50,255 nucleotides of DNA, from the NCBI GenBank assembly GCA_910585745.1, contig CAJUFM010000013.1, positions 1 to 50,255 of the forward strand. The letters are read 5' to 3'. A program made the position numbers and the translations under genes. The notes under the pieces were generated by a model, which was not told the origin of the DNA, ran no database searches, and saw only the letters and a program-made list of their open reading frames with translations. This document shows positions 1 through 8,929 of this stretch, one piece after another (within the stretch, counting starts at the first letter, position 1; the number at the start of each line of letters is the position of its first letter). Origin of the DNA: an uncultured Eubacterium sp. Lineage in GTDB: Bacteria > Bacillota > Clostridia > Lachnospirales > Lachnospiraceae.

Positions 1-141
1 GTTGTCAATTTTCAGTTAGAATCACATTCATTGAGATTCCGAGAAGTTATATTCTACAATAGCTTCCTATGATTGCAGGTGTGTTGGGCACAAGTATTGA
101 TTCCCTTTTAGGATATTTTGTGGACAAAATCTACAGATATT

Positions 142-627
142 TTAGCAGTCAATCGAAATCCCGTAATCCAAAATTACATTTCCTCTTTCATCAGGCGTCG
201 TGAATCTCGGACAGTTGTACCGTTCAAAGCACCAGTCATCTTCTTTTCGCTTAAAATGACGTGCCTTTAACTCTGCAAGGCACATATTATGCGTATCCAT
301 TGTATAAAATTCGCCGCTGTTTTCCTTATCATACAGATAACACACCACATAATTTAACGGTTCAATATCCACATATTCAAAACTCTCTGGAACTTCCGTA
401 TCCGCTGGAAAAAACATTCCAATCCAATATTCCGGCATACCATCCACTATATGCACTGCGCCGATGTAAGCATCCCCATTAAAAGGAAGACACTCTTTTG
501 CCTCCAATGTTTCAAACCAGTTATTCTCCCACCATTCGCCCCAATTGGGAGCTTTTTCATATTTTTTACCAATCAGCCGCGTCGCAGGGCAGCATTCCTT
601 TTTTATTTCTATTATTTTAACAGCCAT
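142..627 (-). CDS. GyrI-like / AraC effector-binding-domain protein
   Basis: A 161-residue cytoplasmic protein that resembles the stand-alone GyrI-like small-molecule-binding domain (the effector domain of AraC/MerR-type regulators), with the typical N-terminal strand VKIIEIK, a YIGAVHIVDG-like centre and the stretch EPLNYVVCYLYD. No DNA-binding domain is present, so it probably binds a ligand or a partner protein; this is inferred. I chose the second Met: the sequence GGAGG lies 9 bases before it but only 3 bases before the upstream ATG at 633. The start codon overlaps the stop of the upstream flavin-reductase remnant (TGATG), which suggests the two were translationally coupled before the first gene decayed. 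Confidence 0.6.
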   Translation of the reverse strand: MAVKIIEIKKECCPATRLIGKKYEKAPNWGEWWENNWFETLEAKECLPFNGDAYIGAVHIVDGMPEYWIGMFFPADTEVPESFEYVDIEPLNYVVCYLYDKENSGEFYTMDTHNMCLAELKARHFKRKEDDWCFERYNCPRFTTPDERGNVILDYGISIDC

Positions 628-859
628 CAGCATATACCTCCGAAATCTCCAATTTTTCCAAGCAGCTTCCCAATTCTGTGATACATTCCCGAATAAACCA
701 CAGGGTCAAATTTTGTAAGGTCAACATCAAAAGTGTCTTTGCACACAAGCTGCGGGCAAAGTTATGCGTCCCGTCTTCATTGTTCGTGCCGATGATAAAC
801 GCCGGCTGAAGGCACATCGAAAAATGTGGTCCCATTGATTTTCTTTTTACAGCTTCCAT
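627..859 (-). pseudogene. flavin reductase family protein, internally deleted and frameshifted
   Basis: The first ~29 residues (KSMGPHFSMCLQPAFIIGTN... then EDGTHNFA) match the start of flavin reductase-like (DIM6/NTAB family) FMN-binding proteins. After NFA the open frame becomes meaningless, but the neighbouring frame reads QLVCKDTFDVDLTKFDPVVY and continues GMYHRIGKLLGKIGDF to a stop at 627-629, which is the usual C-terminus of the same family. The middle of the protein (roughly 90-100 residues by comparison with family length near 190) is gone, and the junction near 745-765 also changes frame. An 80-codon frame remains open through the junction but would not fold as a flavin reductase. 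A GGAG ribosome site precedes the ATG at 859. Confidence 0.7.
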
Positions 860-968
860 TTCATATTTCTCCTTTCTCTATGTTCAACATATTATAAATT
901 TAAGAGCTAACTAAAAATCACAGCCCTTTGAAAAATTTTTTTAATCAAAACAAAAAGGAAATCCCGCC

Positions 969-1298
969 ATGAAAAAACACCTCCTCTTCCCCATACTGAT
1001 CCTGTTTCTCCTGTTGTGCCGCTTTCTCTATCCCCACACCCGCTTCGGCTATCAGGAAGAGCTGGATCTGCTTTCCCACCGAAATCTGAATATCCATGCT
1101 GCCACCATGAAACCCGGAGAAAAGATCTCGGTTAAACTGTCGGGGATAAAAAAAATGGCAAGCTACTCCACCTCGGATTTCCGTATCGCCACCGTGAGCC
1201 CTTTCGGCACCGTACACGCTCTGAACCCAGGGACTGCTATTATTTTCGTCAAACAGGGTGAATACACTTACCGCTGCAAAATAACCGTAAAAGATTGA
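969..1298 (+). CDS. small secreted/anchored Ig-like (Big_2) domain protein
   Basis: A 109-residue protein with an N-terminal hydrophobic segment (residues 4-20, signal peptide or single anchor) followed by one bacterial Ig-like fold: MKPGEKISVKLSG, then DFRIATVSPFGTVHALNPG and GTAIIFVK..YTYRCKITVKD. This is the canonical 'values change / meaning of the constant / absolute' Big_2 pattern. It is much shorter than usual Big_2 surface proteins and carries only one domain, so it may be a remnant or a small cell-surface accessory. An AAGGA ribosome site precedes the ATG. The carboxypeptidase gene follows on the same strand 68 bases later. Confidence 0.55.
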   Translation: MKKHLLFPILILFLLLCRFLYPHTRFGYQEELDLLSHRNLNIHAATMKPGEKISVKLSGIKKMASYSTSDFRIATVSPFGTVHALNPGTAIIFVKQGEYTYRCKITVKD

Positions 1299-1366
1299 CA
1301 GCTCCCCGCATGTTTTCTGCTCCTGCCGCATATATTTCCATATATCAATTATCGTGGAGAATGTAT

Positions 1367-2578
1367 ATGAAAAAAATAGTTTATCTGCTTTTTACTCTCC
1401 TTACATTTATATACATATTCAGCTTTTCATCTCTGGACAGACAGGTTGTACAGGCTGAGGAAAAAGCGGTGTCCGGCGGCGCAGTGGATGTATCTGCCAC
1501 AGCAGCCGTACTTCTGGAGGGCTCTTCTGGGGAGATCATCTTTGAGAAAGACAAAGACAAAGAACTTGTCCCGGCGAGTATCACAAAGATCATGACCCTG
1601 AATCTGATCTTTGAGGCCATTGACAGCAAAAAACTCTCCCTGGAGGATTCTGTGACAGTGAGTGAATACGCCGCCAGCATGGGAGGCTCCCAGGTATACT
1701 TAGAGCCGAATGAAACCCAGACCGTAAACGATATGATCAAATGCATCACCATCGCCAGCGCCAACGACGCCGCTGTGGCGATGGCGGAAAAGATCGCCGG
1801 GTCAGAGGAAGCCTTTGTAAAAAAAATGAATGAAAAGGCGAAAGCCCTGGGTATGAAACATACCCAGTTCAAAAACTGCACTGGACTAGATGATAACATC
1901 GAATCCGGTCACTATTCCAGTGCCTATGACGTGGCGCTTATGTCACGGGAACTGATCACAAAACATCCCCAGATCAGCAATTATTCTACGGTGTGGATGG
2001 ATTCCATCACCCATAAGACCAAAAAAGGGGAGTCGGAATTTGGATTGACCAACACGAATAAACTGGTCCGTTTTTACGACGGCATTACCGGACTTAAGAC
2101 GGGTTCCACTTCCAAAGCCAAATACTGCCTCAGCGCAACAGCAAGACGTAATGACATGGATCTGATCGCAGTGGTTATGGCGGCTCCGGATCATAAAAAA
2201 CGGTTTTCAGAAGCCCAGTCCCTTTTAGATTATGGCTTTGCCAACTGCAGCGTTTACAAAGATTCCGAACTCACTAAACTATTGAAAGAAGTACCAGTAC
2301 AGGGGGGGCGGAAAAATACGGCAACCGCAGAACCAACATCTGTATTTTCCCATATCTTTACCCAGGACGCCGATATGGACCAGGTAAAGAGAACCATCAC
2401 CTATGAGGAATCCATAAAGGCACCCCTGCAGAAGGGCGCTCCCGTAGGAAAAGCCGAATATTTTTATAATGGAAAACTCATCGGAAGCGTCCAGCTCACC
2501 GCCAGCGAAACTGTTGAGGAAGCCGGACTGACGGATTATCTGTTGGAGGCAGTGAAAAAGTTATTTCATAAGCTTTAA
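1367..2578 (+). CDS. dacF: D-alanyl-D-alanine carboxypeptidase (PBP5/DacF family)
   Basis: Serine-type D,D-carboxypeptidase that removes the terminal D-Ala of peptidoglycan stem peptides outside the membrane. From the chosen start (403 residues) there is a signal peptide (1-30, ending VVQA), then the three penicillin-binding motifs: SITK (71-74, nucleophile Ser71), SAN (131-133) and KTG (244-246). A PBP5 C-terminal beta domain follows, ending in a short amphipathic segment (YLLEAVKKLFHKL) that may hold it to the membrane. I rejected the longer frame from 1295 because GGAG at 1356-1359 is 7 bases before the ATG at 1367. The 3' end overlaps the convergent flippase gene by 18 bp. In spore formers this family contributes to vegetative or spore cortex wall trimming; which one is not shown here. 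Confidence 0.88.
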   Translation: MKKIVYLLFTLLTFIYIFSFSSLDRQVVQAEEKAVSGGAVDVSATAAVLLEGSSGEIIFEKDKDKELVPASITKIMTLNLIFEAIDSKKLSLEDSVTVSEYAASMGGSQVYLEPNETQTVNDMIKCITIASANDAAVAMAEKIAGSEEAFVKKMNEKAKALGMKHTQFKNCTGLDDNIESGHYSSAYDVALMSRELITKHPQISNYSTVWMDSITHKTKKGESEFGLTNTNKLVRFYDGITGLKTGSTSKAKYCLSATARRNDMDLIAVVMAAPDHKKRFSEAQSLLDYGFANCSVYKDSELTKLLKEVPVQGGRKNTATAEPTSVFSHIFTQDADMDQVKRTITYEESIKAPLQKGAPVGKAEYFYNGKLIGSVQLTASETVEEAGLTDYLLEAVKKLFHKL

Positions 2579-4234
2579 TTTCACAGCCATAAGATAAAGC
2601 CTTCTTCCCATTGGGAAATCAAACATTTCCTCCTTTGTCATTCCCCGCAGTTTGAGGAATACCACAAAGTACACGATGACAGCTGTGATGAGTGCCAGGA
2701 TCACCGATACTGCATTTGCCATATACCCTCCCAGAAAGGAAGAAAACAGTTTATCTGACAAGGTATAGACCAGAACAACAGCGATCGACATCCACAGGGA
2801 GGCAGACAGCGGCACGAAAAATGTCTTTAAAGGTTTCAGCCGCAGGGATGGGATATAACGCCGTAAGGCCAGCAGGTTCAGTATGCTGACTACGATAGGA
2901 AAGGTTACATTTCCAATGATAAGCACATAGATGCCCAGCCCTGTAAATTTAAGCAGGCACACCACAAGGACCACATGGAGTCCAAGGGAGACTGCGGAGT
3001 GGATCACTGGCGTGTGCATTCTGTCAATGCTCTGGAGTGCACTGCCTGTCACATTGGATATCGCATAAAAGACTACTGCTGCAGAACCGGCAAGCATAAG
3101 GTGCCCTCCCAGAACATAATTGGAGGAAGGAAACAGAAGCCTTACAATAGACTGTCCAAGAACAGTGTAACCCATGGCGCAGGGAAATGCGATGATCATA
3201 TTAAATTTGATACCGGAAAGGATATTATACCTGAGCTGTACCGTATCCTTTTCGGTAAATGCTGCCACCGCACTGGGGATCATGGAAGAAGCGATGGAAG
3301 TAGATATGGCGATGGGTACACTGGTAAGCACCCGGTACTTGGAGCTGTACACACCCACCAGCGATTTGATCGTCACCGGATCCATACCTCTGCCCCCCAT
3401 AATGTCCCCAAAGAGATAATAATCCACCAAACCGCTGATCTGATATACGGTCTGGCTCAGAATGATGGGCAGGATCGTCAAAAACAGGATACGGTAAATA
3501 TGCGAGGTGGAATACAGACGCCGTCCCCGGTCCCGGCGTTCCAGTTTTTTTTGCACCGGACGATAGATATAGTAGACAAATATAACCAGAAGAAGTGCCG
3601 AAAAAGCGCCCAGGCAGGTTCCCAGCGTACCTCCTGCCGCCCCCCAGGCGCTCTTGTCAAGACTGTCAATATTCCACTGAATAAACAGATATGCCGCCGA
3701 CACACTGACGATGGCATTTACCACCTGTTCCAGAACCTGGGAAACCGCCGTGGGCACCATGGTCTTTTTTCCCTGGAAAAATCCACGGAACACACCGAGC
3801 AGCGCTACAATAAATATCGTGGGAGCCAGCACCCGCAAAGGGATGTGCACGCCCGCGTAATCAGGATAAATATTTTTCTCGATCCATCCGGCGAAAACAA
3901 AGAGCAGGATCCCAAATACCCCTCCTGACACAACGGCAAAAAGCAGTGCCAGACGAAAGGTTTTTCCGATATTCTTATATTCCCGCTTTATGTTCTGGGC
4001 AGATATGATCTTGGAAAGTGCCAGCGGCAGGCTGTAGGATGATACGATCAGAAGAATATCGTAAATATCAAAGGCCACCGCATAAATCCCATTTCCCTCT
4101 TCTCCCAGTATATTGGACATAGGGATCCGGTATGCCATGCCGATAAAGCGCACGATAAGAGAAGCCATCGCCAGTATACTGCCATGTTTAAGAAAATCTG
4201 CACTTTTCTTGTTATCCTGATTGTTTGTACTCAT
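2561..4234 (-). CDS. polysaccharide/lipid flippase, MOP superfamily (SpoVB/YtgP-like)
   Basis: A 557-residue integral membrane protein with about 14 hydrophobic segments. The N-terminus (FLKHGSILAMASLIVRFIGM, then YRIPMSNILGEEGNGIYAVA) is the signature of the SpoVB/YtgP/MurJ group of the MOP exporter superfamily, which flips lipid-linked cell-wall precursors or polysaccharide units. In spore formers, SpoVB-type members supply cortex precursor; a vegetative role is equally possible. It follows the DUF3048 gene by 15 bases on the same strand, suggesting co-transcription, and converges on the carboxypeptidase gene with an 18-bp overlap, so neither gene can have an intrinsic terminator between them. 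Confidence 0.83.
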   Translation of the reverse strand: MSTNNQDNKKSADFLKHGSILAMASLIVRFIGMAYRIPMSNILGEEGNGIYAVAFDIYDILLIVSSYSLPLALSKIISAQNIKREYKNIGKTFRLALLFAVVSGGVFGILLFVFAGWIEKNIYPDYAGVHIPLRVLAPTIFIVALLGVFRGFFQGKKTMVPTAVSQVLEQVVNAIVSVSAAYLFIQWNIDSLDKSAWGAAGGTLGTCLGAFSALLLVIFVYYIYRPVQKKLERRDRGRRLYSTSHIYRILFLTILPIILSQTVYQISGLVDYYLFGDIMGGRGMDPVTIKSLVGVYSSKYRVLTSVPIAISTSIASSMIPSAVAAFTEKDTVQLRYNILSGIKFNMIIAFPCAMGYTVLGQSIVRLLFPSSNYVLGGHLMLAGSAAVVFYAISNVTGSALQSIDRMHTPVIHSAVSLGLHVVLVVCLLKFTGLGIYVLIIGNVTFPIVVSILNLLALRRYIPSLRLKPLKTFFVPLSASLWMSIAVVLVYTLSDKLFSSFLGGYMANAVSVILALITAVIVYFVVFLKLRGMTKEEMFDFPMGRRLYLMAVKLKLMK

Positions 4235-4249
4235 ACAGGCACCTTTCTG

Positions 4250-5380
4250 CTACTCTTTATTCTTGAAGGAAATCAGTTTCTTTCTGCTGGTAGGATATGC
4301 CGCGATATAGGTCTTGCCCGGATTAATCGTCAGCACATTTCCATCCATATCGTAATAGCACATCGTTCCCTTTTCTTCGTTCTTTCTCCATTTGATCTTC
4401 ATGCGCTTTCCATTGGTGATGTAATATCCCTCGCCTTTCCGCTTATGCAGGAAGAGATGCTGGTATCCGTTGCGGTCAATGTTCTTCTCCTTTACCAGCT
4501 GGATGATCACATTTTTAAAGGAAAGCTGCTTATTATTTTTGTGATCCAAATGCTTTTTCCTGTACTCAAACTTTTTGTATTCTTTCGTCTTTTTATCGTA
4601 TTTGAGATAACAGGTAGAATAGGCGGAAAATGGAAGATTAATATAATTTGTCCCGTTACCAGTATCTAACTCTGTATCTTCCTCATAAAACTCAAAATGC
4701 TTCGCCATCTTCTCTTCTTTGAACTTTGTCCGGTATTTAAGCTGTTTGGCGCCCTTGAGCATCTTCTCTCCGGAAGTAAACACATTGTGGGGCGGTTTTA
4801 ATGAGTAGTCACGTTTATACACGACACCCCCGATGGCAGACAAACCGCTGAGATTATTTACCCCCAGCTCTTCAATCTTGGAAATGGCATAGGAAGTCTG
4901 TCCAAAGTGACAGAAGATCGCATCCCACTCACTGGCAAAACTGACGAAATAATGTCTAGCACTGCGGACCGACCCCAGTCTCTTGATCTTATCCGTTCCC
5001 TGATAAACACCGAGCATTCGTGTGATCCCGCCCTCTGCCAGCGCTTCGTAGAGCACATCGATCTGGGAGGTACCCTGCTGATGCTGGTTGGCATACTCGA
5101 TATTGTTAATGATCACAGCAAAGGGTCTCTGTTTTGCCACCTTCTTCGATATGTACTTTCCTGTCAGTACACTCTTTACCTTTCCGGCGTGGGGATCCGG
5201 CGTGGGTTCCGGGGTCGGCGTAGGTTCTGGTGTCTCCACTGGCGCCGGTGTCTGGCTCACCTGTGGCTTATTCTCCCCTTTGTCTCCCAGAACTAAAAAG
5301 CAGATCAGGCAGACTGCGGTCAGAACTACAACACTTGCTCCGGAAATGACCGCTATCACTTTCTTTTTCGATTGATTCAT
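4250..5380 (-). CDS. DUF3048 domain protein (YerB-like), membrane-anchored
   Basis: A 376-residue extracytoplasmic protein. An N-terminal transmembrane segment (residues 8-31) is followed by a Pro/Thr/Glu-rich linker with TPEP repeats (about 42-62), then the DUF3048 domain with RPFAVIINN, the segment SQIDVLYEALAEGGITRMLGV, RLGSVRSARHYFV and a C-terminal part including MDGNVLTINPGKTYIAAYP. Family members (B. subtilis YerB) are predicted lipoproteins of unknown function; here the cysteines in the hydrophobic stretch do not form a good lipobox, so it is more likely a simple membrane anchor. It lies 17 bases after ybeY and 15 before the flippase gene, so an envelope role is a reasonable guess only. 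Confidence 0.8.
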   Translation of the reverse strand: MNQSKKKVIAVISGASVVVLTAVCLICFLVLGDKGENKPQVSQTPAPVETPEPTPTPEPTPDPHAGKVKSVLTGKYISKKVAKQRPFAVIINNIEYANQHQQGTSQIDVLYEALAEGGITRMLGVYQGTDKIKRLGSVRSARHYFVSFASEWDAIFCHFGQTSYAISKIEELGVNNLSGLSAIGGVVYKRDYSLKPPHNVFTSGEKMLKGAKQLKYRTKFKEEKMAKHFEFYEEDTELDTGNGTNYINLPFSAYSTCYLKYDKKTKEYKKFEYRKKHLDHKNNKQLSFKNVIIQLVKEKNIDRNGYQHLFLHKRKGEGYYITNGKRMKIKWRKNEEKGTMCYYDMDGNVLTINPGKTYIAAYPTSRKKLISFKNKE

Positions 5381-5397
5381 CCTCTATACCTCTCTTT

Positions 5398-5895
5398 TTA
5401 TCGTTTTATCCCTAACCTATTCATGATCTTCCGCTGTTCTTCTTCCATCTCCCTGCGTTCTTCTTCCTCCATGTGGTCGTAACCAAAGAGATGAAGCATA
5501 CTGTGAACGATAAGAAAACAAAATTCCCTGAGTTCCGAGTGGCCATACTCTTCTGCCTGCGCCCTGACAACCTCAGAACACAGAAGTATATCCCCCAGCA
5601 CTAATTCCTGCGTATCCGGCGACAGGGACAGGCTGTCTAGAAATGCTTGTCCACTGAAATCCCCTGGACAGTCATATTCCATCATCGGAAAACTGAGAAC
5701 ATCCGTAACCTTCTCAGTCTGCCGGAACTGCGAATTTACCTGGCAGATCGTATCTGTGTCCACCAAAGTCACACTTACCTCGATATCATAGGGACATTCC
5801 ACATGATCCCTGACGGAAGCAATCACCTCTTCTGCCTTCTCTTCTGGGTTAAATCCAAAGGAAATCCCCGACTCATCTTCAAAATATATTGTCAT
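5398..5895 (-). CDS. ybeY: endoribonuclease YbeY (rRNA maturation factor)
   Basis: A 165-residue metal-dependent RNase needed for 16S rRNA 3'-end maturation and ribosome quality control. The zinc-binding motif H-x3-H-x5-H is intact in HSMLHLFGYDH (His131, His135, His141), and the upstream EKVTDVLSFP motif of the family is present. Length matches the family. It sits directly after the phoH-like gene, the order found across Bacillota (yqfC-yqfD-phoH-ybeY), supporting co-expression. Confidence 0.93.
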   Translation of the reverse strand: MTIYFEDESGISFGFNPEEKAEEVIASVRDHVECPYDIEVSVTLVDTDTICQVNSQFRQTEKVTDVLSFPMMEYDCPGDFSGQAFLDSLSLSPDTQELVLGDILLCSEVVRAQAEEYGHSELREFCFLIVHSMLHLFGYDHMEEEERREMEEEQRKIMNRLGIKR

Positions 5896-5952
5896 AATAC
5901 CTTCTCATTCCTAGTGTGCGGACCACTTGACAACTCGACTGACCTCAGGTTG

Positions 5953-6954
5953 TCACCGTCTCTTCTTATTCTTTCGATTCTCCCGGTACTGCTCCCTCGC
6001 CTCAAACTTTTCATAGGCATGTACAATTTTCTGTACCAGTGGGTGACGTACCACATCTTTGTTGGTCAAAAAGGACACACCAATCTCCTCTACATCTTTT
6101 AACACCTTCAGTGCCTGCTCCAGACCGGATACCGCCGCAAAGGGCAGGTCCTTCTGGGAAAGATCGCCAGTGATGACGACCTTGGATCCAAAACCAATTC
6201 TGGTCAGAAACATCTTCATCTGCGCCGGTGTGGTATTCTGTGCCTCATCCAGTATGATAAAAGCATTATCCAGGGTACGTCCTCTCATGTATGCCAGAGG
6301 CGCTACTTCGATCAGCCCTTTTTCCGAATTTTTTATAAAGCTGTCTGCTCCCATGATCTGATACAACGCATCATAGAGCGGCCTCAGATAGGGGTCGATC
6401 TTGCTCTGCAGGTCTCCCGGAAGAAAACCGAGATTTTCCCCCGCCTCGATAGCTGGTCTGGTCAGAATGATCTTCCCCACCTCATCCTGTTTAAATGCCT
6501 GGATCGCCATCGCCATGGCAAGATATGTCTTTCCGGTTCCCGCTGGTCCCACACCAAACACCATCATCTTCTCCCGGATGGCATCCACATATTTTTTCTG
6601 CCCCAGTGTCTTCGGCTTTACCGGCTTTCCCTGGACCGTAAAGGCGATCAGATCCTTATCGATCTCCGCCATGGAAACTGGGGATTTTTCTTTTGCAAGA
6701 GAGAGAATATAATTCACATTCTGTTCCGTAATCGTATTGCCCCTCTCCGACAGCTTTAAAAGCTCTTCAAAAACCCGCCTGGCTTCCTTAAGATTCTCTG
6801 TCTCCCCTGATATCCGTACCGAACCATCCCTGAGTATCACCTCGATATCCAGGGCACGCTCGATCTTTTTCAAATGAATATCAAGTCCGCCAAATATATT
6901 ATTTTCATGGCTGGCTGGAATATCAAGAATTATCTGTTCCCGCGCCATCCTCAT
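5953..6954 (-). CDS. PhoH family ATPase (PhoH-like, YlaK/PhoL type)
   Basis: A ~333-residue cytoplasmic ATPase with Walker A (GPAGTGKT), Walker B region AFIILDEAQN and the sensor-like GSKVVITGDLSQ. An N-terminal KH-like segment (DIEVILRDGSVRISGETENL) precedes the P-loop domain, as usual in PhoH proteins. They are associated with RNA metabolism and YbeY, though the exact reaction is unresolved. The frame stays open to 6999 but the likely start is ATG 6954 or 6948, preceded by AAGGAAAGGA; either way it overlaps the 3' end of yqfD by ~25-32 bases, indicating translational coupling. Confidence 0.87.
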   Translation of the reverse strand: MRMAREQIILDIPASHENNIFGGLDIHLKKIERALDIEVILRDGSVRISGETENLKEARRVFEELLKLSERGNTITEQNVNYILSLAKEKSPVSMAEIDKDLIAFTVQGKPVKPKTLGQKKYVDAIREKMMVFGVGPAGTGKTYLAMAMAIQAFKQDEVGKIILTRPAIEAGENLGFLPGDLQSKIDPYLRPLYDALYQIMGADSFIKNSEKGLIEVAPLAYMRGRTLDNAFIILDEAQNTTPAQMKMFLTRIGFGSKVVITGDLSQKDLPFAAVSGLEQALKVLKDVEEIGVSFLTNKDVVRHPLVQKIVHAYEKFEAREQYRENRKNKKRR

Positions 6955-8182
6955 CTTCCTTTCCTTCGCCCTGCAGCACCAGTTCCTCTTCAGACACATT
7001 TTTTTTGTCCATTTGGGTTATGGATAACTGGATACTTCCATGGGCTTTATACGCTGCCGGTTCTTTTCTAATATCCAGTGACTGGTCTACAATACGGCAG
7101 CCCGCTTCTCTGTATTCTTCCAGCTTGGATTGAAACCGCGCCTTCAACTTTTCGCCGGCTTCCTTCTCGCTGTACCTGGCTTCTACTTTTTTATAATTTA
7201 CGTACTTATGATCCGTCACTTTCACGCGGCTGTTCCATGGTATAAATTCCCTGTCCACACATACGTTATTTATTATATCATAATTGGAAGATTTATCAAA
7301 CCATTTTAAGGGATTTTTTATGGAAAATCGAGTTCCGTTGAAACAGACCGTATAGATATGGATCTCTTCTCCGGTCTTATTTTTAGCCATATACCGCTCA
7401 TTTATGCTCTCTTCAAATTCTTTCTTTGTCAAAATAGATATTTCTCCCTCAGCGCAGACACCATTATAACGAAGAGTCTCCTCTCCGTCCCCCTTGATCT
7501 CCACGATGCCGCTGATGAGAATATCGCCCTTTTTCACCTTTGCTCCCTTTGCCACCTTTGCTGTTCCCTCTCTGGTGACGATCTTTTCTATCACACCGTC
7601 ACAGGGAGCGGTCACATGGCTTGGAGGATTATCTACTTCCTCTTTGCCCTTCAACGCCTTTCCTTCCTTGATCTTGATATTCAGCACACAGCCCTTTTCC
7701 TCTGCGGACACCCAGCTCATGTTCTCATAGCTTTCCCTCAGGCTTCTCTCGATGTCATCACAGAAAAGATTCTTTCTCATCATTCCCACATAGACACCCA
7801 TAGACTCCACTTCTTTGCTAATGGTCTCTTTCGTATACTCCTGCTGCCCATAATAATTGATCTGCCACACGAAAAGGGATAATACTTTTAATACCACAAA
7901 AAAAAGAACCAGTCCCAGTGTAAATGTCCAGTTTCTCCCTGCCTGATCCAGCACGAAGGGAAGCCCCCGCTTTTCCCGGATCTTAGGCGCAATATGGGTT
8001 TTCTCCACAAAGGCATGAAGAGCCTTAAAATCTTTTGAAAACATGGAAAATGTAACTTTGCTTTCCTGGATCTTTACATCCCAAAGATGGATCCGGTGGT
8101 GCCGGCATAGATTCATAAACCGTTCCCAATATCCCGACCCCACGCCGCATACTATGTATCCTTTGAGCCACTTCAATCCCAT
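6923..8182 (-). CDS. yqfD: sporulation protein YqfD
   Basis: A 419-residue membrane protein of the YqfD family. The N-terminal GYIVCGVGSGYWERFMN stretch is characteristic, a transmembrane segment lies at about residues 91-113 (FTLGLVLFFVVLKVLSLFVW), and the C-terminal part is extracytoplasmic, with a region rich in Lys/Asp. In Bacillus the gene is expressed in the mother cell under SigE and is needed for normal engulfment-stage development. It lies 10 bases after yqfC and overlaps the phoH-like gene downstream. Confidence 0.9.
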   Translation of the reverse strand: MGLKWLKGYIVCGVGSGYWERFMNLCRHHRIHLWDVKIQESKVTFSMFSKDFKALHAFVEKTHIAPKIREKRGLPFVLDQAGRNWTFTLGLVLFFVVLKVLSLFVWQINYYGQQEYTKETISKEVESMGVYVGMMRKNLFCDDIERSLRESYENMSWVSAEEKGCVLNIKIKEGKALKGKEEVDNPPSHVTAPCDGVIEKIVTREGTAKVAKGAKVKKGDILISGIVEIKGDGEETLRYNGVCAEGEISILTKKEFEESINERYMAKNKTGEEIHIYTVCFNGTRFSIKNPLKWFDKSSNYDIINNVCVDREFIPWNSRVKVTDHKYVNYKKVEARYSEKEAGEKLKARFQSKLEEYREAGCRIVDQSLDIRKEPAAYKAHGSIQLSITQMDKKNVSEEELVLQGEGKEDEDGAGTDNS

Positions 8183-8192
8183 TCCCCCTTTT

Positions 8193-8480
8193 TTACAATC
8201 TCACAAGGCTGATCTCCCTGATCTTTCCTAACACCCGGCATTCATCCGGTTCAAAAGACTCGATGCATAAATGGTCGCCGCATATCATCACCTTGACATG
8301 TTTTCCCTGAAGCTTAACCGAGCATTCCGTATACTCGATGATGGATTTATAATTTTCGATAATGGCATACTCATCGCCATAGGTCTTTACGATCGTAGCT
8401 CCGTCCAGAATATCGGGCTGGAGGCCAATTTTTTTGGATACCGAATTCACGTCTTTTTCCGCCTTTGCGCTGTCTCTCAT
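8193..8480 (-). CDS. yqfC: sporulation protein YqfC (YabP family)
   Basis: A 95-residue protein of the YabP/YqfC family, with core motifs ENYKSIIEYTECSVKLQG and VMICGDHLCIESFEPDECRVLGKI, placed directly before yqfD as in Bacillus. A possible SigE promoter is visible upstream on the minus strand: -10-like CATATGAT at 8509-8516 and a weak -35-like AACATAG at 8530-8536 with a 13-base spacer. The promoter reading is tentative. The terminator of rpsU lies just upstream (8565-8593), so yqfC begins its own transcript. Confidence 0.88.
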   Translation of the reverse strand: MRDSAKAEKDVNSVSKKIGLQPDILDGATIVKTYGDEYAIIENYKSIIEYTECSVKLQGKHVKVMICGDHLCIESFEPDECRVLGKIREISLVRL

Positions 8481-8508
8481 GGCACAAATCCTTATTTCCG
8501 GTTACCTT

Positions 8509-8536
8509 ATCATATGCAGAAGGGCATGGCTATGTT
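8509..8536 (-). promoter_or_regulatory. possible SigE-type promoter of yqfC-yqfD
   Basis: The minus strand reads CATATGAT at 8516-8509 (compare SigE -10 CATACAnT) and AACATAG at 8536-8530, 13 bases apart. The -35 match is weak and the spacing one base short of the usual 14. Support comes mainly from position, between the rpsU terminator and yqfC, and from the known SigE control of yqfC-yqfD in Bacillus. Confidence 0.3.
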
Positions 8537-8564
8537 CCTGTCTCTTTTGCTGCTTGGTTCATTG

Positions 8565-8593
8565 AAAAAGGAACTCGTCCTTCGACGAGTTCC
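8565..8593 (-). terminator. rho-independent terminator of rpsU
   Basis: On the minus strand a perfect 10-bp stem GGAACTCGTC / GACGAGTTCC closes a 4-base loop (GAAG) and is followed by TTTTT. It lies 14 bases after the rpsU stop and separates rpsU from yqfC. Confidence 0.9.
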
Positions 8594-8606
8594 CTCATAT
8601 GTGCAA

Positions 8607-8783
8607 TTATTTAAATTTTCTTTTACGAGCAGCCTCAGACTTCTTTTTACGTCTAACGCTTGGTTTCTCATAATGCTCTCTCTTACGAATTTCCTGCTGG
8701 ATCCCTGCTTTTGCACAGTTTCTCTTGAAACGACGCAATGCACTATCCAATGATTCGTTTTCTTTAACGATTACATTTGACAT
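8607..8783 (-). CDS. rpsU: 30S ribosomal protein S21
   Basis: A 58-residue basic protein with the S21 hallmark sequence NESLDSALRRFKRNCAKAGI, followed by a Lys/Arg-rich tail (VRRKKKSEAARKRKFK). S21 binds near the 3' end of 16S rRNA on the small subunit. The start at 8783 is supported by AGGTG/GGAGG ribosome sites just upstream; the frame is open further to 8831 but that extension does not belong to the family. It is a single-gene unit with its own promoter and terminator. Confidence 0.96.
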   Translation of the reverse strand: MSNVIVKENESLDSALRRFKRNCAKAGIQQEIRKREHYEKPSVRRKKKSEAARKRKFK

Positions 8784-8861
8784 AGTATCACACCTAACCT
8801 CCCTCCAGTTGTAAAATTGTGCAAAATACAACTGTTTGGGTATTTTTTCGCACTAACACAT

Positions 8862-8889
8862 ATTATATCATAATTTTTCGATTCGTCAA
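8862..8889 (-). promoter_or_regulatory. SigA promoter of rpsU
   Basis: Minus strand: -35 TTGACG (8889-8884), 16-base spacer, -10 TATAAT (8867-8862) with an upstream TG (extended -10 like). It lies about 80 bases before the rpsU start. Confidence 0.8.
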
Positions 8890-8929
8890 CTGTTTTCGAA
8901 CAATTTATGGTATATTATGGTGAAAAATT

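Noticed and set aside
1..141. Possible gene end at the left edge
   Set aside because: No convincing frame, motif or hairpin in these bases.
2975..3928. 317-codon open frame on the plus strand opposite the flippase gene
   Set aside because: Low-complexity His/Arg-rich translation typical of antisense to a membrane protein gene; no start signals.
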